DNA of 64,000 bases, taken from positions 2,453,234-2,517,233 of the forward strand of contig CP030886.1 of NCBI GenBank assembly GCA_006969745.1, written 5' to 3'. The notes under the pieces are model-generated. The model searched no databases. It saw only the letters and a program-made list of their open reading frames with translations, and was not told where the DNA came from. Positions 55,868-64,000 of this stretch are shown here, one piece after another (within the stretch, counting starts at the first letter, position 1; every line of letters begins with the position of its first letter). The stretch is from Cytophagaceae bacterium. GTDB lineage: Bacteria; Bacteroidota; Bacteroidia; Cytophagales; Cyclobacteriaceae. Position numbers and translations under genes: made by a program.

Positions 55868-58093
55868 TTAAAACCTTAAGTTCAAAGCCATCAGGAAATT
55901 TCTTCCGGCTTGCGGATAGAAGTAATTTTCCCTAACCACAAAGTCTCCTCCGGCATAACCAAACGTATATCCATTGGAAGAGTACTCTTCGTTCAGGATG
56001 TTGTTGATAAGCAGACTCACGTTTACATTCTTCATCGAATTCAATTTGAAATCATAGCTCAGTCTAACGTCATTCACAAAGTATGCATCAATACTGCGGG
56101 CATCATTACTTGTATTGTCCAGGTACTGTTTTCCAACATACTTGCTTAAAAGTGCAGCTTCGAATCCTTCAAACGGAGAGTATGTCAGTCGACTGCCACT
56201 AATCACATTTGGAGAGAAAGAGATGTCAGTATCAGTATACTGAGTTTCTTCGATATTAAACTCGTCGAAGTTGGTCCCATAGTTATAGAGCACCTCGGTG
56301 AAATTCTTGATCTTGTTCCTGCTCAGAGTCACATTCGCTTCCCACTTAAGCTGATCTGTTAGCTGATAGGCACCAACCAATTCTACACCCATTCGGTAGC
56401 TGTCGGGAGCATTTTGCCTTACATTGGATCCCACATCATTGAGTTCACCGGTGAGCACAAGTTGGTTTTCATAGTCCATCAAATAATAATTGGCTTGAAA
56501 ACTAAAAGCCTGACCGTATCTGCGATAGCCTACCTCAAGATTTCGCAAGGTTTCGTGTTTTGGTGTTACTCCATTAGGTGCGTCAACAAAATCATTTCGA
56601 ACGGGCTCTCGATTACCAATCGCATAGGAGGCATACACATTCGATTGGTTGTTCAATGCATAGGTGGCACCGACCTTAGGGTTAAAGAAATTGAAATCAT
56701 CGCCGATATTAATTGCTCGAAGATCATTGTCGATACCTACCGTTTGGTAATCAATGGTGCGCAATTGTAAGTCTGCAAAAAGATTGAATGCATCGTTGAC
56801 CTGATAATTGGCTTTCAGGTAAACATTAAAATCTGTTTTCTCACCCACATTGTCATAATAGCGCTCTCGAATATTGCTATTACTTGCAATTTGCGCCCAG
56901 ATAATCTCACCAAAGTGATCTCCATCGTACTTATTCCAAGCACCACCTAAAGTAAGTTCCAGATCATTTCTCATGTAATTCAACGAAAAAGTGGTGCCGT
57001 AGAAATGATTGTCCAGCCACCTTCTTCTTATGAGATCTGTGGAGGTAAGCGTACTGTCTCCGATAGTTACGTCATTGAGGCCGTATTCCGAAAAATCATC
57101 ACCTTCTCTGAACTGTTCAAAATAGCCTCTACCATAAGTATAATGTCCGGCTAGATTGACTGTAATGGCTGGAGTTACAGTATGTGATAAATGAAGCTGA
57201 TAGTGATCCTGCTGGTAATTATCTACTTCATTTTCATACAAATAGTAGTTGAATGTTCGTCCAGCAGTACGAATATTTTGTGCCTGCGCAGGTGAATAGC
57301 CATTATTGGCAATTACAGCTTCAATGCCGTCCGCATCATTTTCAAGTACAGCCTGTGGAGTTCCCCACCAACTCTGATAGGTTACTTCTTTGCCACCAAA
57401 AACCAGGGCTTTCAAGATCGTTTTCTTCCCATAATATCCTCCGGAAAGGAAGTAGGACTGAAGGTCTGATTCCGCTCGGTCAATGTATCCATCGGAGGTA
57501 ATTTTGGAGAGCCGCGACTCAAAAGTCCACTTATCATTTAGCAGGCCGGTATTGTACATCAATGTATGCTTTCGAGTGTTAAAGGAACCAAAGCTGTTGT
57601 TTACTTCTGCGAACGCATCTTGAGAAGGCACATTCGTCTGAAGGTTTACCGAGGCACCAAATGCAGCGGCACCATTGGTCGACGTTCCTACACCACGTTG
57701 AATCTGAATATTGTCAACTGAAGAGGCAAGGTCCGGCATGTTTACCCAAAATACTCCATGTGATTCAGAATCATTCACTGGAATTCCATTGATGGTGACA
57801 TTGATACGTGTAGCATCACTCCCGCGGATTCTCAACCCAGTGTAACCAACGCCGGCTCCAGCGTCCGAGGTTGTAACAAGCGAGGGAGATAAGTTTAATA
57901 AAATAGGAAGGTCTTGACCCAAATTCACTTCTTTGATTTGATCACGAGTGATTTCTGAATAGGTCGTTGGTGTGTTTTCGTTGGCACGCGTGGCGTACAC
58001 AATCACATCATCCAGCTCTTTGGTTTTCAGACTGTCTTGTGCAAAAGCAAAGCCTGATATCAGCAAGCATGCTGATAGAAATAAAGTTTTCAT
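55868..58093 (-). CDS. TonB-dependent outer membrane receptor, predicted thiamin/TPP uptake
   Basis: This outer-membrane receptor of about 741 residues has a signal peptide ending GFAFAQ, a TonB-box region (ELDDVIVYATRA), a plug (about 45-160, with GLRIRGSDATRINVTINGIP) and a 22-strand-type barrel ending in a terminal phenylalanine (LMALNLRF). A TPP riboswitch in the leader makes uptake of thiamin or its phosphates the best prediction. I start at the third in-frame ATG (58093), which gives the cleanest signal peptide. ATGs at 58105 and 58111 are also possible. No thiamin pathway genes are adjacent. Confidence 0.88.
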   Translation of the reverse strand: MKTLFLSACLLISGFAFAQDSLKTKELDDVIVYATRANENTPTTYSEITRDQIKEVNLGQDLPILLNLSPSLVTTSDAGAGVGYTGLRIRGSDATRINVTINGIPVNDSESHGVFWVNMPDLASSVDNIQIQRGVGTSTNGAAAFGASVNLQTNVPSQDAFAEVNNSFGSFNTRKHTLMYNTGLLNDKWTFESRLSKITSDGYIDRAESDLQSYFLSGGYYGKKTILKALVFGGKEVTYQSWWGTPQAVLENDADGIEAVIANNGYSPAQAQNIRTAGRTFNYYLYENEVDNYQQDHYQLHLSHTVTPAITVNLAGHYTYGRGYFEQFREGDDFSEYGLNDVTIGDSTLTSTDLIRRRWLDNHFYGTTFSLNYMRNDLELTLGGAWNKYDGDHFGEIIWAQIASNSNIRERYYDNVGEKTDFNVYLKANYQVNDAFNLFADLQLRTIDYQTVGIDNDLRAINIGDDFNFFNPKVGATYALNNQSNVYASYAIGNREPVRNDFVDAPNGVTPKHETLRNLEVGYRRYGQAFSFQANYYLMDYENQLVLTGELNDVGSNVRQNAPDSYRMGVELVGAYQLTDQLKWEANVTLSRNKIKNFTEVLYNYGTNFDEFNIEETQYTDTDISFSPNVISGSRLTYSPFEGFEAALLSKYVGKQYLDNTSNDARSIDAYFVNDVRLSYDFKLNSMKNVNVSLLINNILNEEYSSNGYTFGYAGGDFVVRENYFYPQAGRNFLMALNLRF

Positions 58094-58120
58094 TGTTTTT
58101 AACATTAACATTTAACCATC

Positions 58121-58138
58121 GAAGAGCGGGGACTCTTC
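58121..58138 (-). other. Leader hairpin between the TPP riboswitch and the receptor start
   Basis: GAAGAG and CTCTTC form a six-base stem around a six-base loop, 10-28 bases before the first possible ATG. It has no following T-run. It may be part of the expression platform of the riboswitch, for instance by affecting ribosome access, but this is inference. Confidence 0.4.
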
Positions 58139-58180
58139 ATTATTGGTTATCATACTTGATCGTGACTTTCGTCGCAATCT

Positions 58181-58264
58181 GTCCCTACGCCGGCATTATC
58201 CGGATCAGGTTTATGGGTATGATCTCAGCCGTTTCTACTGCATCTGCAGCTCGGCACCCCTTAT
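58181..58264 (-). promoter_or_regulatory. TPP riboswitch (THI element)
   Basis: Read on the minus strand, the leader contains the conserved parts of the thiamin pyrophosphate riboswitch in order: GGGGTGCCGAG, CTGAGA, then ACCTGATCCGGATAATGCC and GGCGTAGGGA. The pairing of GGGGTGC and CTGAGATCATACCC with the later strands fits the five-helix aptamer. It precedes only the TonB receptor gene. A TACATTTG promoter box lies directly upstream. TPP binding is expected to lower expression of the receptor. Confidence 0.95.
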
Positions 58265-58271
58265 TGGGGGG

Positions 58272-58279
58272 CAAATGTA
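58272..58279 (-). promoter_or_regulatory. Candidate -7 box (TACATTTG) driving the riboswitch transcript
   Basis: This exact TAnnTTTG match on the minus strand would place the transcript start a few bases later, right at the 5' end of the TPP aptamer. The position agrees with the riboswitch being transcribed from its first helix. Confidence 0.5.
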
Positions 58280-58318
58280 ACAATGAGAATAACGTAATAC
58301 CTAAAGTGTAATCAAAAC

Positions 58319-60187
58319 TTATGCTTCACTCAACTCCAGCCAACGCATTTCTTTCTTTTCCAACTCTTCCTCCACATCCTTGATCTGTGTACTTATTTCT
58401 TGAAGCTTTTCGTACTCGGTTTCAGAATTTAGAGATTCTTGTAGCTCTGTTTTCTTCTCTTCCAGTTTTGGAATGTCCTTATCCAACTGATCTAATTCCC
58501 GCTGTTCATTGTAGCTCAGTTTGCGAGTCTTTGGCTTTTCTGATGGCTCAGGCTCTTTAGATTTTTCTTTTTCCTGAGGTGGAAGTTCGGCAACCGGGAC
58601 ACCTACTTTGTCTCTGTAGTCGGTATAATTTCCAGGGAAATCGCGGATCTTTCCATTGCCTTCAAATACAAATAAATGGTCAACCAGACGATCCATAAAG
58701 TATCGGTCGTGAGAAACAATCATCAAACAACCGGCAAAATTTTGCAGATAGTCTTCCAACACATTTAAAGTAGTAATGTCCAGATCATTGGTAGGTTCAT
58801 CCAAAATGAGGAAGTTTGGATTGGCCATAAGCACTCTGAGAAGTTGTAATCTTCGTTTTTCCCCACCGCTCAATTTTCCAACGAAATTGTGTTGCATTTT
58901 AGGTGGAAACATGAATTGATTCAGTAGCCCTGAAGCAGACACCTGGCTGCCATCTTCCAACTGAATGTATTCGGCCACCTCCTTCACAATGTCAATTACT
59001 TTCTTGCTGGGATCAAAGATGGTTTCATCTTGAGTATAATAGCCAAATTTGGTAGTTTGACCGATCTCGATAGCGCCGGAATCCGGCTTTATTTTCTGCG
59101 AAAGAATATTTAGAAAGGTGGATTTTCCCACCCCATTTGGTCCGATGATTCCAATCTTTTCTCTCCGCTTGAATACATAACTGAAGTCATGAATCAGGTT
59201 CAGGTTTTCGTAGGATTTGTTTACATGATCCAACTCTAAGATCTTTTTACCCTGACGCTCGCCTTTAAGATTCACCTCCATTTTTTGGGTTTGCACGGCG
59301 CTATGAGCTTTGGCTTTTACGTCGTGAAATGCATCAACTCTGTATTTGGCTTTTGTGCCCCGGGCCTTGGGCTGTCTACGCATCCATTCCAACTCTGTTT
59401 TGAAAAGGTTTTTGGCTTTATCTATGGAGGAAGCTTCCATTTCCATTCGCTCAGCTTTTTTCTCTAAAAACTGACTGTAATTTCCCTTGTAGCGAAAGAT
59501 ATCTCCGTGTTCTATTTCGAGGATTTCATTAGTCACTCGATCTAAAAAGTAGCGATCATGTGTCACCATTAGTAAGGTGAGATTGGCAGTCGCCAGATAG
59601 TTTTCCAGCCATTCTATCAATGCTAAATCAAGATGGTTTGTTGGCTCATCCAGAATGAGAAAATCAGGATTCACTACGAGTGCTTGCGCAATAGCAACTC
59701 TTTTTTTCTGGCCTCCAGATAAGTCACCCATTTTCTTTTCCAGATCATGAATGCCCAGCTGGCCAAGAATTGCCTTGATCTGATGCTCGTATTCCCACGC
59801 ATTCAATGAGTCCATTCGTTCCAGAATGGGAGTTAGATCGGGTGCATTCTCCGGATCATGCTCCGTTTTGAACATGGCACGTTCGTAATCCCTGATGACA
59901 TTTAATTCTTCTTTGTCTTCTGCAAAGACAGCTTCAATGATTTTTTCCTCCGCGTTGAATTCCGGATGCTGCGGAAGCATCGATACGGTGAGGCCTTTCC
60001 GAAAAGAAACAATCCCTTTATCGGGTGCTTCGATTCCGGCAATTACTTTCATTAGAGTAGACTTCCCTGTCCCATTTACACCAACTAGCGCCGCTTTCTG
60101 TCCTTGATCCAGTCCAAAAGTAATATTCTCAAAAAGTTTCTTTTCATCATAGCTCTTGCTAAGACCCTCAACCGATAGATAATTCAT
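58319..60187 (-). CDS. ABC-F family ATPase (Uup/EttA-like)
   Basis: This is a soluble protein of 622 residues with two ABC domains and no membrane part. The Walker A motifs are GVNGTGKST and GPNGVGKST, the signatures LSGGQKKR and LSGGEKRR, and both Walker B sites read FLILDEPTN. A linker of about 80 residues and a C-terminal coiled coil (from about 540) are typical of Uup-like ABC-F proteins, which act on ribosomes or structured nucleic acids. The ATG at 60187 is preferred over an in-frame start 11 codons upstream, because a clear promoter ends only four bases before it. Confidence 0.92.
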   Translation of the reverse strand: MNYLSVEGLSKSYDEKKLFENITFGLDQGQKAALVGVNGTGKSTLMKVIAGIEAPDKGIVSFRKGLTVSMLPQHPEFNAEEKIIEAVFAEDKEELNVIRDYERAMFKTEHDPENAPDLTPILERMDSLNAWEYEHQIKAILGQLGIHDLEKKMGDLSGGQKKRVAIAQALVVNPDFLILDEPTNHLDLALIEWLENYLATANLTLLMVTHDRYFLDRVTNEILEIEHGDIFRYKGNYSQFLEKKAERMEMEASSIDKAKNLFKTELEWMRRQPKARGTKAKYRVDAFHDVKAKAHSAVQTQKMEVNLKGERQGKKILELDHVNKSYENLNLIHDFSYVFKRREKIGIIGPNGVGKSTFLNILSQKIKPDSGAIEIGQTTKFGYYTQDETIFDPSKKVIDIVKEVAEYIQLEDGSQVSASGLLNQFMFPPKMQHNFVGKLSGGEKRRLQLLRVLMANPNFLILDEPTNDLDITTLNVLEDYLQNFAGCLMIVSHDRYFMDRLVDHLFVFEGNGKIRDFPGNYTDYRDKVGVPVAELPPQEKEKSKEPEPSEKPKTRKLSYNEQRELDQLDKDIPKLEEKKTELQESLNSETEYEKLQEISTQIKDVEEELEKKEMRWLELSEA

Positions 60188-60191
60188 GCCG

Positions 60192-60221
60192 CAAAAGTAC
60201 GCGTTCAACAATTGGAACAAA
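60192..60221 (-). promoter_or_regulatory. Promoter for the ABC-F gene (TTTG -33, TACTTTTG -7)
   Basis: On the minus strand TTTG (60221-60218) and TACTTTTG (60199-60192) are separated by 18 bases, close to the Bacteroidota promoter consensus. Only four bases (CGGC) separate the box from the ATG, so the predicted transcript starts at or next to the start codon. Confidence 0.6.
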
Positions 60222-60262
60222 TCATATGGTTTTAGTTTTATATATGAATAAGATCATTGGTC

Positions 60263-61183
60263 ATGAAGAATTTCATCTATCCTTTTCTGGTAATTTCCTT
60301 AATTGCCTGTGCACCTTCCAATTCTCAGGAGGTCTCCACCGAAAAACCCAAAGACTTTAATGGCTACTGGTATGGCGGTGAAGCAGAGATAACCAGTTAT
60401 AAATTAGAGCAAGCACGATATGGAGAGATCCATGCAGGAGAGTCCGTTCTGGTATTTGTCACCGAGCCTTTTTCAAAAAGCAAGCAAGTGAAACTTGACA
60501 ATTGGAGAGATGAAAGTGCAGATAACGTCAGTGTGATGAAACTGAATATGACAAAGAAATTTTTAACCGGGATCTATCCGTATTCCATGATGATGAGCAC
60601 ATTCACGCCGGTTTCAGCGGATCAGTATCCCGATCCATTTAAGGTGACTACTTCTTCTCAGGAATGGTGCGGACATACCTGGATGCAAATGAACTTAGAT
60701 GAAGGTGGGTATCGTGTACGAGGATTTTCATATTTCGAATCGGAAGGGGATGTGGATCTTTCGATACCAAATGCGATTCTGGAAGACGAATTGTGGACGA
60801 GAATTCGCCTTAATCCTAGCGGACTACCCGTTGGAGAGGTAAATATTTTCCCATCCACTTTTTATTTGAGATTGCGTCACAGGGCGATGGAGGTAAAAAA
60901 GGCGAATACAAAATTGATGTCGGTTGAGTCTTCCGATTACTCAAAAGAGGCACATCAGATGTACGAGATCAAGTATGATGATCGAACACTTTCTATCTAT
61001 TTTGAGTCTGATTTTCCCTATACAATTTTAGGGTGGGAAGAAACCTACATGAGCGGCTTTGGTAATCCGGAAGTGCTTACCACCAAGTCCAAACGTATCA
61101 ATACGATAAAGTCGGCTTATTGGGGAAAGAATAAGAACAAGGACAGGGAGATACGGAAAGAACTTGGCCTGGGCGTTGATTAG
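60263..61183 (+). CDS. Conserved Bacteroidota lipoprotein of unknown function
   Basis: This is a 306-residue protein from ATG 60263 with a lipoprotein signal (VISLIAC, Cys about 16). The body starts DFNGYWYGGEAEITSYKLEQARYGE and is rich in beta-strand-like stretches (FTPVSADQYPDPFKVTTS, WTRIRLNPSGLPVGEVNIF). I do not recognise a catalytic motif. Similar sequences are, from memory, often labelled septum formation inhibitor Maf in Bacteroidota genomes, but none of the Maf nucleotide pyrophosphatase signatures are visible, so I do not use that name. It is followed by a NUDIX gene with its own promoter. Confidence 0.78.
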   Translation: MKNFIYPFLVISLIACAPSNSQEVSTEKPKDFNGYWYGGEAEITSYKLEQARYGEIHAGESVLVFVTEPFSKSKQVKLDNWRDESADNVSVMKLNMTKKFLTGIYPYSMMMSTFTPVSADQYPDPFKVTTSSQEWCGHTWMQMNLDEGGYRVRGFSYFESEGDVDLSIPNAILEDELWTRIRLNPSGLPVGEVNIFPSTFYLRLRHRAMEVKKANTKLMSVESSDYSKEAHQMYEIKYDDRTLSIYFESDFPYTILGWEETYMSGFGNPEVLTTKSKRINTIKSAYWGKNKNKDREIRKELGLGVD

Positions 61184-61200
61184 TCTATCGCACAGCATTT

Positions 61201-61208
61201 TATCTTTG
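61201..61208 (+). promoter_or_regulatory. Candidate -7 box (TATCTTTG) for the NUDIX gene
   Basis: This exact TAnnTTTG match is followed by four bases (CTGA) and then the ATG at 61213, the same geometry as the ABC-F and phosphatase genes. This again predicts a leaderless mRNA. Confidence 0.5.
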
Positions 61209-61212
61209 CTGA

Positions 61213-61767
61213 ATGCAAGATGAAAATCCATGGATCACTCATAGTTCCAAAGAAATATACTCCAACCCCTGGATCGCGCTCACGGAGCATGATGTAACCA
61301 ATCCGGGTGGAGGTAGAAGCATTTACGGGAAAGTGCATTATAAGAATTGGGCTATAGGTATTATCCCACTCGATGATGATTTGAATACCTGGCTTGTCGG
61401 ACAATATCGCTATACACTGGACGAATATTCTTGGGAAATACCGATGGGTGGCGGGCAGTTGGATATCCCAAAGCTGGAATCAGCCAAACGTGAGTTACAA
61501 GAAGAGACAGGTCTTACGGCTAAGAAATGGACGAAGATTTGTAAGATTCATACCTCAAACTCCGTGACAGACGAAACGGGTATAGCCTACTTGGCAGAAG
61601 AGTTGACTGAAGGAGAGGCGTCTTTTGAAGAAACTGAAGATCTCCAAATTAGAAAGCTCCCATTTCGAAGTGCTTTAGAGATGTGTGATAATGGAGAGAT
61701 TACTGACAGTCTGAGTGTTGCCGCTATATATAGCTTAGCCAGAAAGCTTAATCTAGCTGGGAGTTAA
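61213..61767 (+). CDS. NUDIX hydrolase (ADP-ribose pyrophosphatase-like)
   Basis: This is a 184-residue hydrolase of nucleoside diphosphate derivatives. The Nudix box is GGGQLDIPKLESAKRELQEE followed by TGL, close to the consensus GX5EX7REUXEEXGU but with Asp replacing the first Glu. WEIPMGGGQ just before it and the C-terminal LPFRSALEMCDNGEITDS resemble ADP-ribose pyrophosphatases. The 3' end overlaps the convergent kinase gene by 15 bases. Confidence 0.87.
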   Translation: MQDENPWITHSSKEIYSNPWIALTEHDVTNPGGGRSIYGKVHYKNWAIGIIPLDDDLNTWLVGQYRYTLDEYSWEIPMGGGQLDIPKLESAKRELQEETGLTAKKWTKICKIHTSNSVTDETGIAYLAEELTEGEASFEETEDLQIRKLPFRSALEMCDNGEITDSLSVAAIYSLARKLNLAGS

Positions 61768-63639
61768 AGGAAGCATAATTGTGAAGGTGGTCCCTTTGCC
61801 TTCTTCACTCTCTGCATGAATCTTTCCTTTGTTCATTGAGACAAATTCACAGACTAGCTGTAATCCAAGCCCTAGTCCGGTCTCTCCAAGCGTTCCTTTG
61901 GTGGATATTGATTCATCAAGATTGAAAAGACCATCAAGTTTTTCTTTAGGTATACCTACACCATTATCAGATACGGTAATTATGCAAAATTTCTTATCCT
62001 CATCTGATTTAGCTGAGATTTTCACATTTCCTCCCGTATTGGTAAATTTTATCGCATTGTTAACCAGGTTTCTCAAGATTGTAGACGTAGTATTTTTATC
62101 CGCCTTCAGCGTATATGGCTCGTCAGTTTGAAACTCGAGCTCAATGTTTTTTGAAATGGCCGTATCACGAAACATTTCAATAACGTCTTTTACCAACTCA
62201 CCAAGGTCCAGTTTTTCCGGCACATATGGAAAATGACCTCTTTGCTGAAGCGCCCAATTGAGGAGTGTGTCTAGTAGTTTGGTAAGACGATCAACGGATT
62301 CACTCATTTTGTCTACCATGCCTTTTACCTGATCACCTTTCCCCTCCGTTAGGTACAGTTGAGAAACTGTGACTAGTCCATTGAGCGTATTAACCGGTCC
62401 TCTCAAGTCATGAGAAATAATAGAGAAAAATTTGTCTTTTGTTTGATTCAGGTCTATCAAATCATCCTTCTGCCTTTCCAAAAGCTTGCTAAGACGATTT
62501 TTAGATTTGAAGTATGAATAAACAATAATAACAAGACAGATAAATGCGATAAGCAATACTCCACCTGTTATCATAATGATGCGATTGTTTCGCTTCTGCT
62601 GAAGCAATAGGTCTACCTCAGCTTGTTTTCTACCCACTTCATACTCTGTTCTCAGGTCGCCTAATCGCTGGGTCGTTTCCAGGTTCTGAATGCTATCCTT
62701 ATATGCATAATACTGGGTTTGATATTTAATGGCCTCAGCTAGATTACCTCTCTTTAAGTGTAACTGGTAAAGTAGATAGGATGCATCTCTTACCTGCTCT
62801 TTCAGTCCGGCTTCCTTTGCTAAATCCAGCCCTGTCATGGTGTACTGAATCGCATCATCTTCAGCATTTTCCTCTAGATATATATTGCCGAGTTGGTTAT
62901 AATAGTCGGCCATCCCAAATTGATCACCCATAGGTTCCAGCATTTCGATGGCTTTAAACAAATCTTCTTTTGCTTTGTCAAGATCACCTAGCTTCCAGTG
63001 CACCAATGCTCGATTACCAATGATATAGGCGATACCTATCTCCATGCCAATCGCTTCCAAAATAGGCTCCGACTCATTGTAATATGCCATGGCAGAGTCG
63101 TAGTTTTCTATCAAATAATAGTCGTAACCTGTATTTAATAAGCTTATGGCAAGTTGCTGGCGCTTATTGGTATTTCGCAGCATTTCTATTGTTTTGGAAC
63201 CATAGTATAGTGCGTTTTCGGAGTCTCCATTTTGGGTATAGCATGTTGAAATTTCGTTGTAAACCTCAGCCAGAAAGGTCTTGAATTGCAACTTCCCATC
63301 TGCTTCATCTGCACTTTTAAACAGATATTCAAGTGCTCGGTCCAGGTTTCCCATGAATCTATGAGCAATCCCAATCTTACAATATGCTTTGATTCTGTAT
63401 TCCAGGCTATTGGCTTCTTCAGCCAGCTCTAGTAATTGCTCCCCATATTGAAGCTTTTCATCAGGGGCGCTTGTGTATGTAGATAGCCAATAATATGCTT
63501 CAAGCTCCTGACTTGGAGATAAAATTCCTTTGTCTATATCGCTTTTAATGCTGTCTGCTTTTATTTGATTTTGAGAAAAGCAGGCATAACCAATCGTAAG
63601 GAAAAATACGATTGAGCAGATATTTCTGTAACTCAACAT
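61753..63639 (-). CDS. Tetratricopeptide repeat sensor histidine kinase
   Basis: This is a membrane-bound kinase of 628 residues. A signal-like segment (residues 1-23, ending ACFSQ) leads to a periplasmic region of about six TPRs, such as ALEYLFKSADEADGK, ALYYGSKTIEMLR and AIQYTMTGLDLAKEAG. A membrane helix follows (IIMITGGVLLIAFICLVIIV), then a short coiled coil, a HisKA domain with FFSIISHDLRGPVNTLNGLV (phosphoacceptor His) and an ATPase domain (NLVNNAIKFTNTGG, ITVSDNGVGIP, GETGLGLGLQLV). I start at ATG 63639, because the in-frame start at 63684 overlaps the upstream gene. No response regulator gene is adjacent within the window. Confidence 0.9.
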   Translation of the reverse strand: MLSYRNICSIVFFLTIGYACFSQNQIKADSIKSDIDKGILSPSQELEAYYWLSTYTSAPDEKLQYGEQLLELAEEANSLEYRIKAYCKIGIAHRFMGNLDRALEYLFKSADEADGKLQFKTFLAEVYNEISTCYTQNGDSENALYYGSKTIEMLRNTNKRQQLAISLLNTGYDYYLIENYDSAMAYYNESEPILEAIGMEIGIAYIIGNRALVHWKLGDLDKAKEDLFKAIEMLEPMGDQFGMADYYNQLGNIYLEENAEDDAIQYTMTGLDLAKEAGLKEQVRDASYLLYQLHLKRGNLAEAIKYQTQYYAYKDSIQNLETTQRLGDLRTEYEVGRKQAEVDLLLQQKRNNRIIMITGGVLLIAFICLVIIVYSYFKSKNRLSKLLERQKDDLIDLNQTKDKFFSIISHDLRGPVNTLNGLVTVSQLYLTEGKGDQVKGMVDKMSESVDRLTKLLDTLLNWALQQRGHFPYVPEKLDLGELVKDVIEMFRDTAISKNIELEFQTDEPYTLKADKNTTSTILRNLVNNAIKFTNTGGNVKISAKSDEDKKFCIITVSDNGVGIPKEKLDGLFNLDESISTKGTLGETGLGLGLQLVCEFVSMNKGKIHAESEEGKGTTFTIMLPLTPS

Positions 63640-63655
63640 GTTTTTGAGTATTGTA

Positions 63656-64000
63656 TCAGTTTTGTATTTGTAGCTTCGGATCAAGACGCACTACTACGCC
63701 TTTGTTGTCTTTGGATTCGTAGACAATATCATACTTCAATTCGTCGTGGGCCGGATCATAATCTTCAGGCACTTTCAAAACCCACATTTTATCATCCTTA
63801 TATTCATCAGGCAATTCGTCTAAATATTCTTCGGCATCTTCGTCAAAGTCAACATCTTCTAAGTCATCCAATCCACCACCTCTATACCAAAATACATATT
63901 CGCCAGGCTCAACGTAAGCTGTGATTGTAGTCTCAGTCACTATTTGATATCCGTCTATGTCGTCGGTATTTGTATTATAATAGATGTTGCCGTCCTTGAA
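63656..64000 (-). CDS. Acidic hypothetical protein, 5' end outside the window
   Basis: The frame is open from the window edge (first readable residues FKDGNIYYNTNTDDIDGYQI) to a TGA at 63656, giving at least 114 residues. A GTG at 63940 lies inside it and is not needed as a start. The visible part is very acidic (LDDLEDVDFDEDAEEYLDEL) with beta-strand-like stretches such as ITAYVEPGEYVFWYRGGG. I do not recognise the family. The gene ends 16 bases before the histidine kinase start, so the two are likely in one operon. Confidence 0.6.
   Translation of the reverse strand, partial: FKDGNIYYNTNTDDIDGYQIVTETTITAYVEPGEYVFWYRGGGLDDLEDVDFDEDAEEYLDELPDEYKDDKMWVLKVPEDYDPAHDELKYDIVYESKDNKGVVVRLDPKLQIQN

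Noticed and set aside
60263..61183. Maf septum formation inhibitor label
   Set aside because: The protein has a lipoprotein signal and shows none of the Maf nucleotide pyrophosphatase motifs. The name would be a transferred misannotation.

Overview
The window looks like a chromosomal segment of a low-GC member of the Bacteroidota, most likely a marine or soil Cytophagales-type bacterium. This rests on the gene families: TonB-dependent receptors with CarboxypepD_reg-like domains, DUF4249 lipoproteins, a DUF5916 protein, LytTR signalling, a Bacteroidota-type PheS, TPP-controlled TonB receptors, and promoter boxes of the form TAnnTTTG in place of sigma70 -10 boxes. Shine-Dalgarno signals are weak, and TTG or GTG starts are frequent. 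The genus assignment is inference only.

Region 1 (1-1114, minus strand) is the end of a cytochrome c maturation operon, ccmB followed by a ccmC cut by the window edge. Region 2 (1196-28679) is one large Wzx/Wzy-type exopolysaccharide locus. It opens with nucleotide-sugar genes: UDP-GlcA 4-epimerase, rfbB, rfbA, rfbC, UDP-xylose synthase and a TviB-type dehydrogenase. A complete PAPS-making and PAP-clearing set follows (cysC, cysD, cysN, cysQ). Next come export (Wza-like, Wzz), a sulfotransferase, a GT2, Wzx, a methyltransferase, Wzy, two GT4 enzymes, GDP-mannose dehydratase and reductase, the initiating WcaJ-like transferase, galE and a WecA/MraY-type transferase. One gene points the other way: a clan GH-A glycosidase-like lipoprotein. 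The sensible reading is a sulfated, possibly methylated, surface polysaccharide containing 6-deoxyhexoses and uronic acid or pentose sugars. rfbD, ugd and a PAPS reductase are absent from the window.

Region 3 (28721-35684) has pheS convergent with a minus-strand operon that joins an RsbU/RsbV/RsbW partner-switch module to two parvulin/SurA-like periplasmic proteins and a MoxR ATPase. Region 4 (35764-43233) is an STN-bearing TonB receptor followed by three tandem DUF4249 lipoprotein paralogues and a secreted macroglobulin-like protein. Region 5 (43211-49774) holds fRMsr, ribD, prmC, a DUF5916 protein and a LytS/LytTR two-component pair.

Region 6 (49758-54114) contains an ECF sigma factor with a chimeric anti-sigma/CarboxypepD/TonB protein, a GIY-YIG nuclease gene framed by 73-74 bp direct repeats, and a von Willebrand A protein that carries the same CarboxypepD plus TonB-box module. 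Region 7 (54187-64000) has a small outer membrane protein, an aldo/keto reductase, a TPP-riboswitch-controlled TonB receptor (predicted thiamin uptake), an ABC-F ATPase, a conserved lipoprotein, a NUDIX hydrolase, a TPR histidine kinase and a 5'-truncated gene at the edge.

Two patterns run through the whole window. Six of the seven convergent gene pairs overlap at their 3' ends, by 4 to 23 bp. Several genes have a TAnnTTTG box only four to six bases before the start codon, which predicts leaderless or nearly leaderless mRNAs. No stretch over 300 bases lacks a gene. I saw no rRNA, tRNA or CRISPR array.
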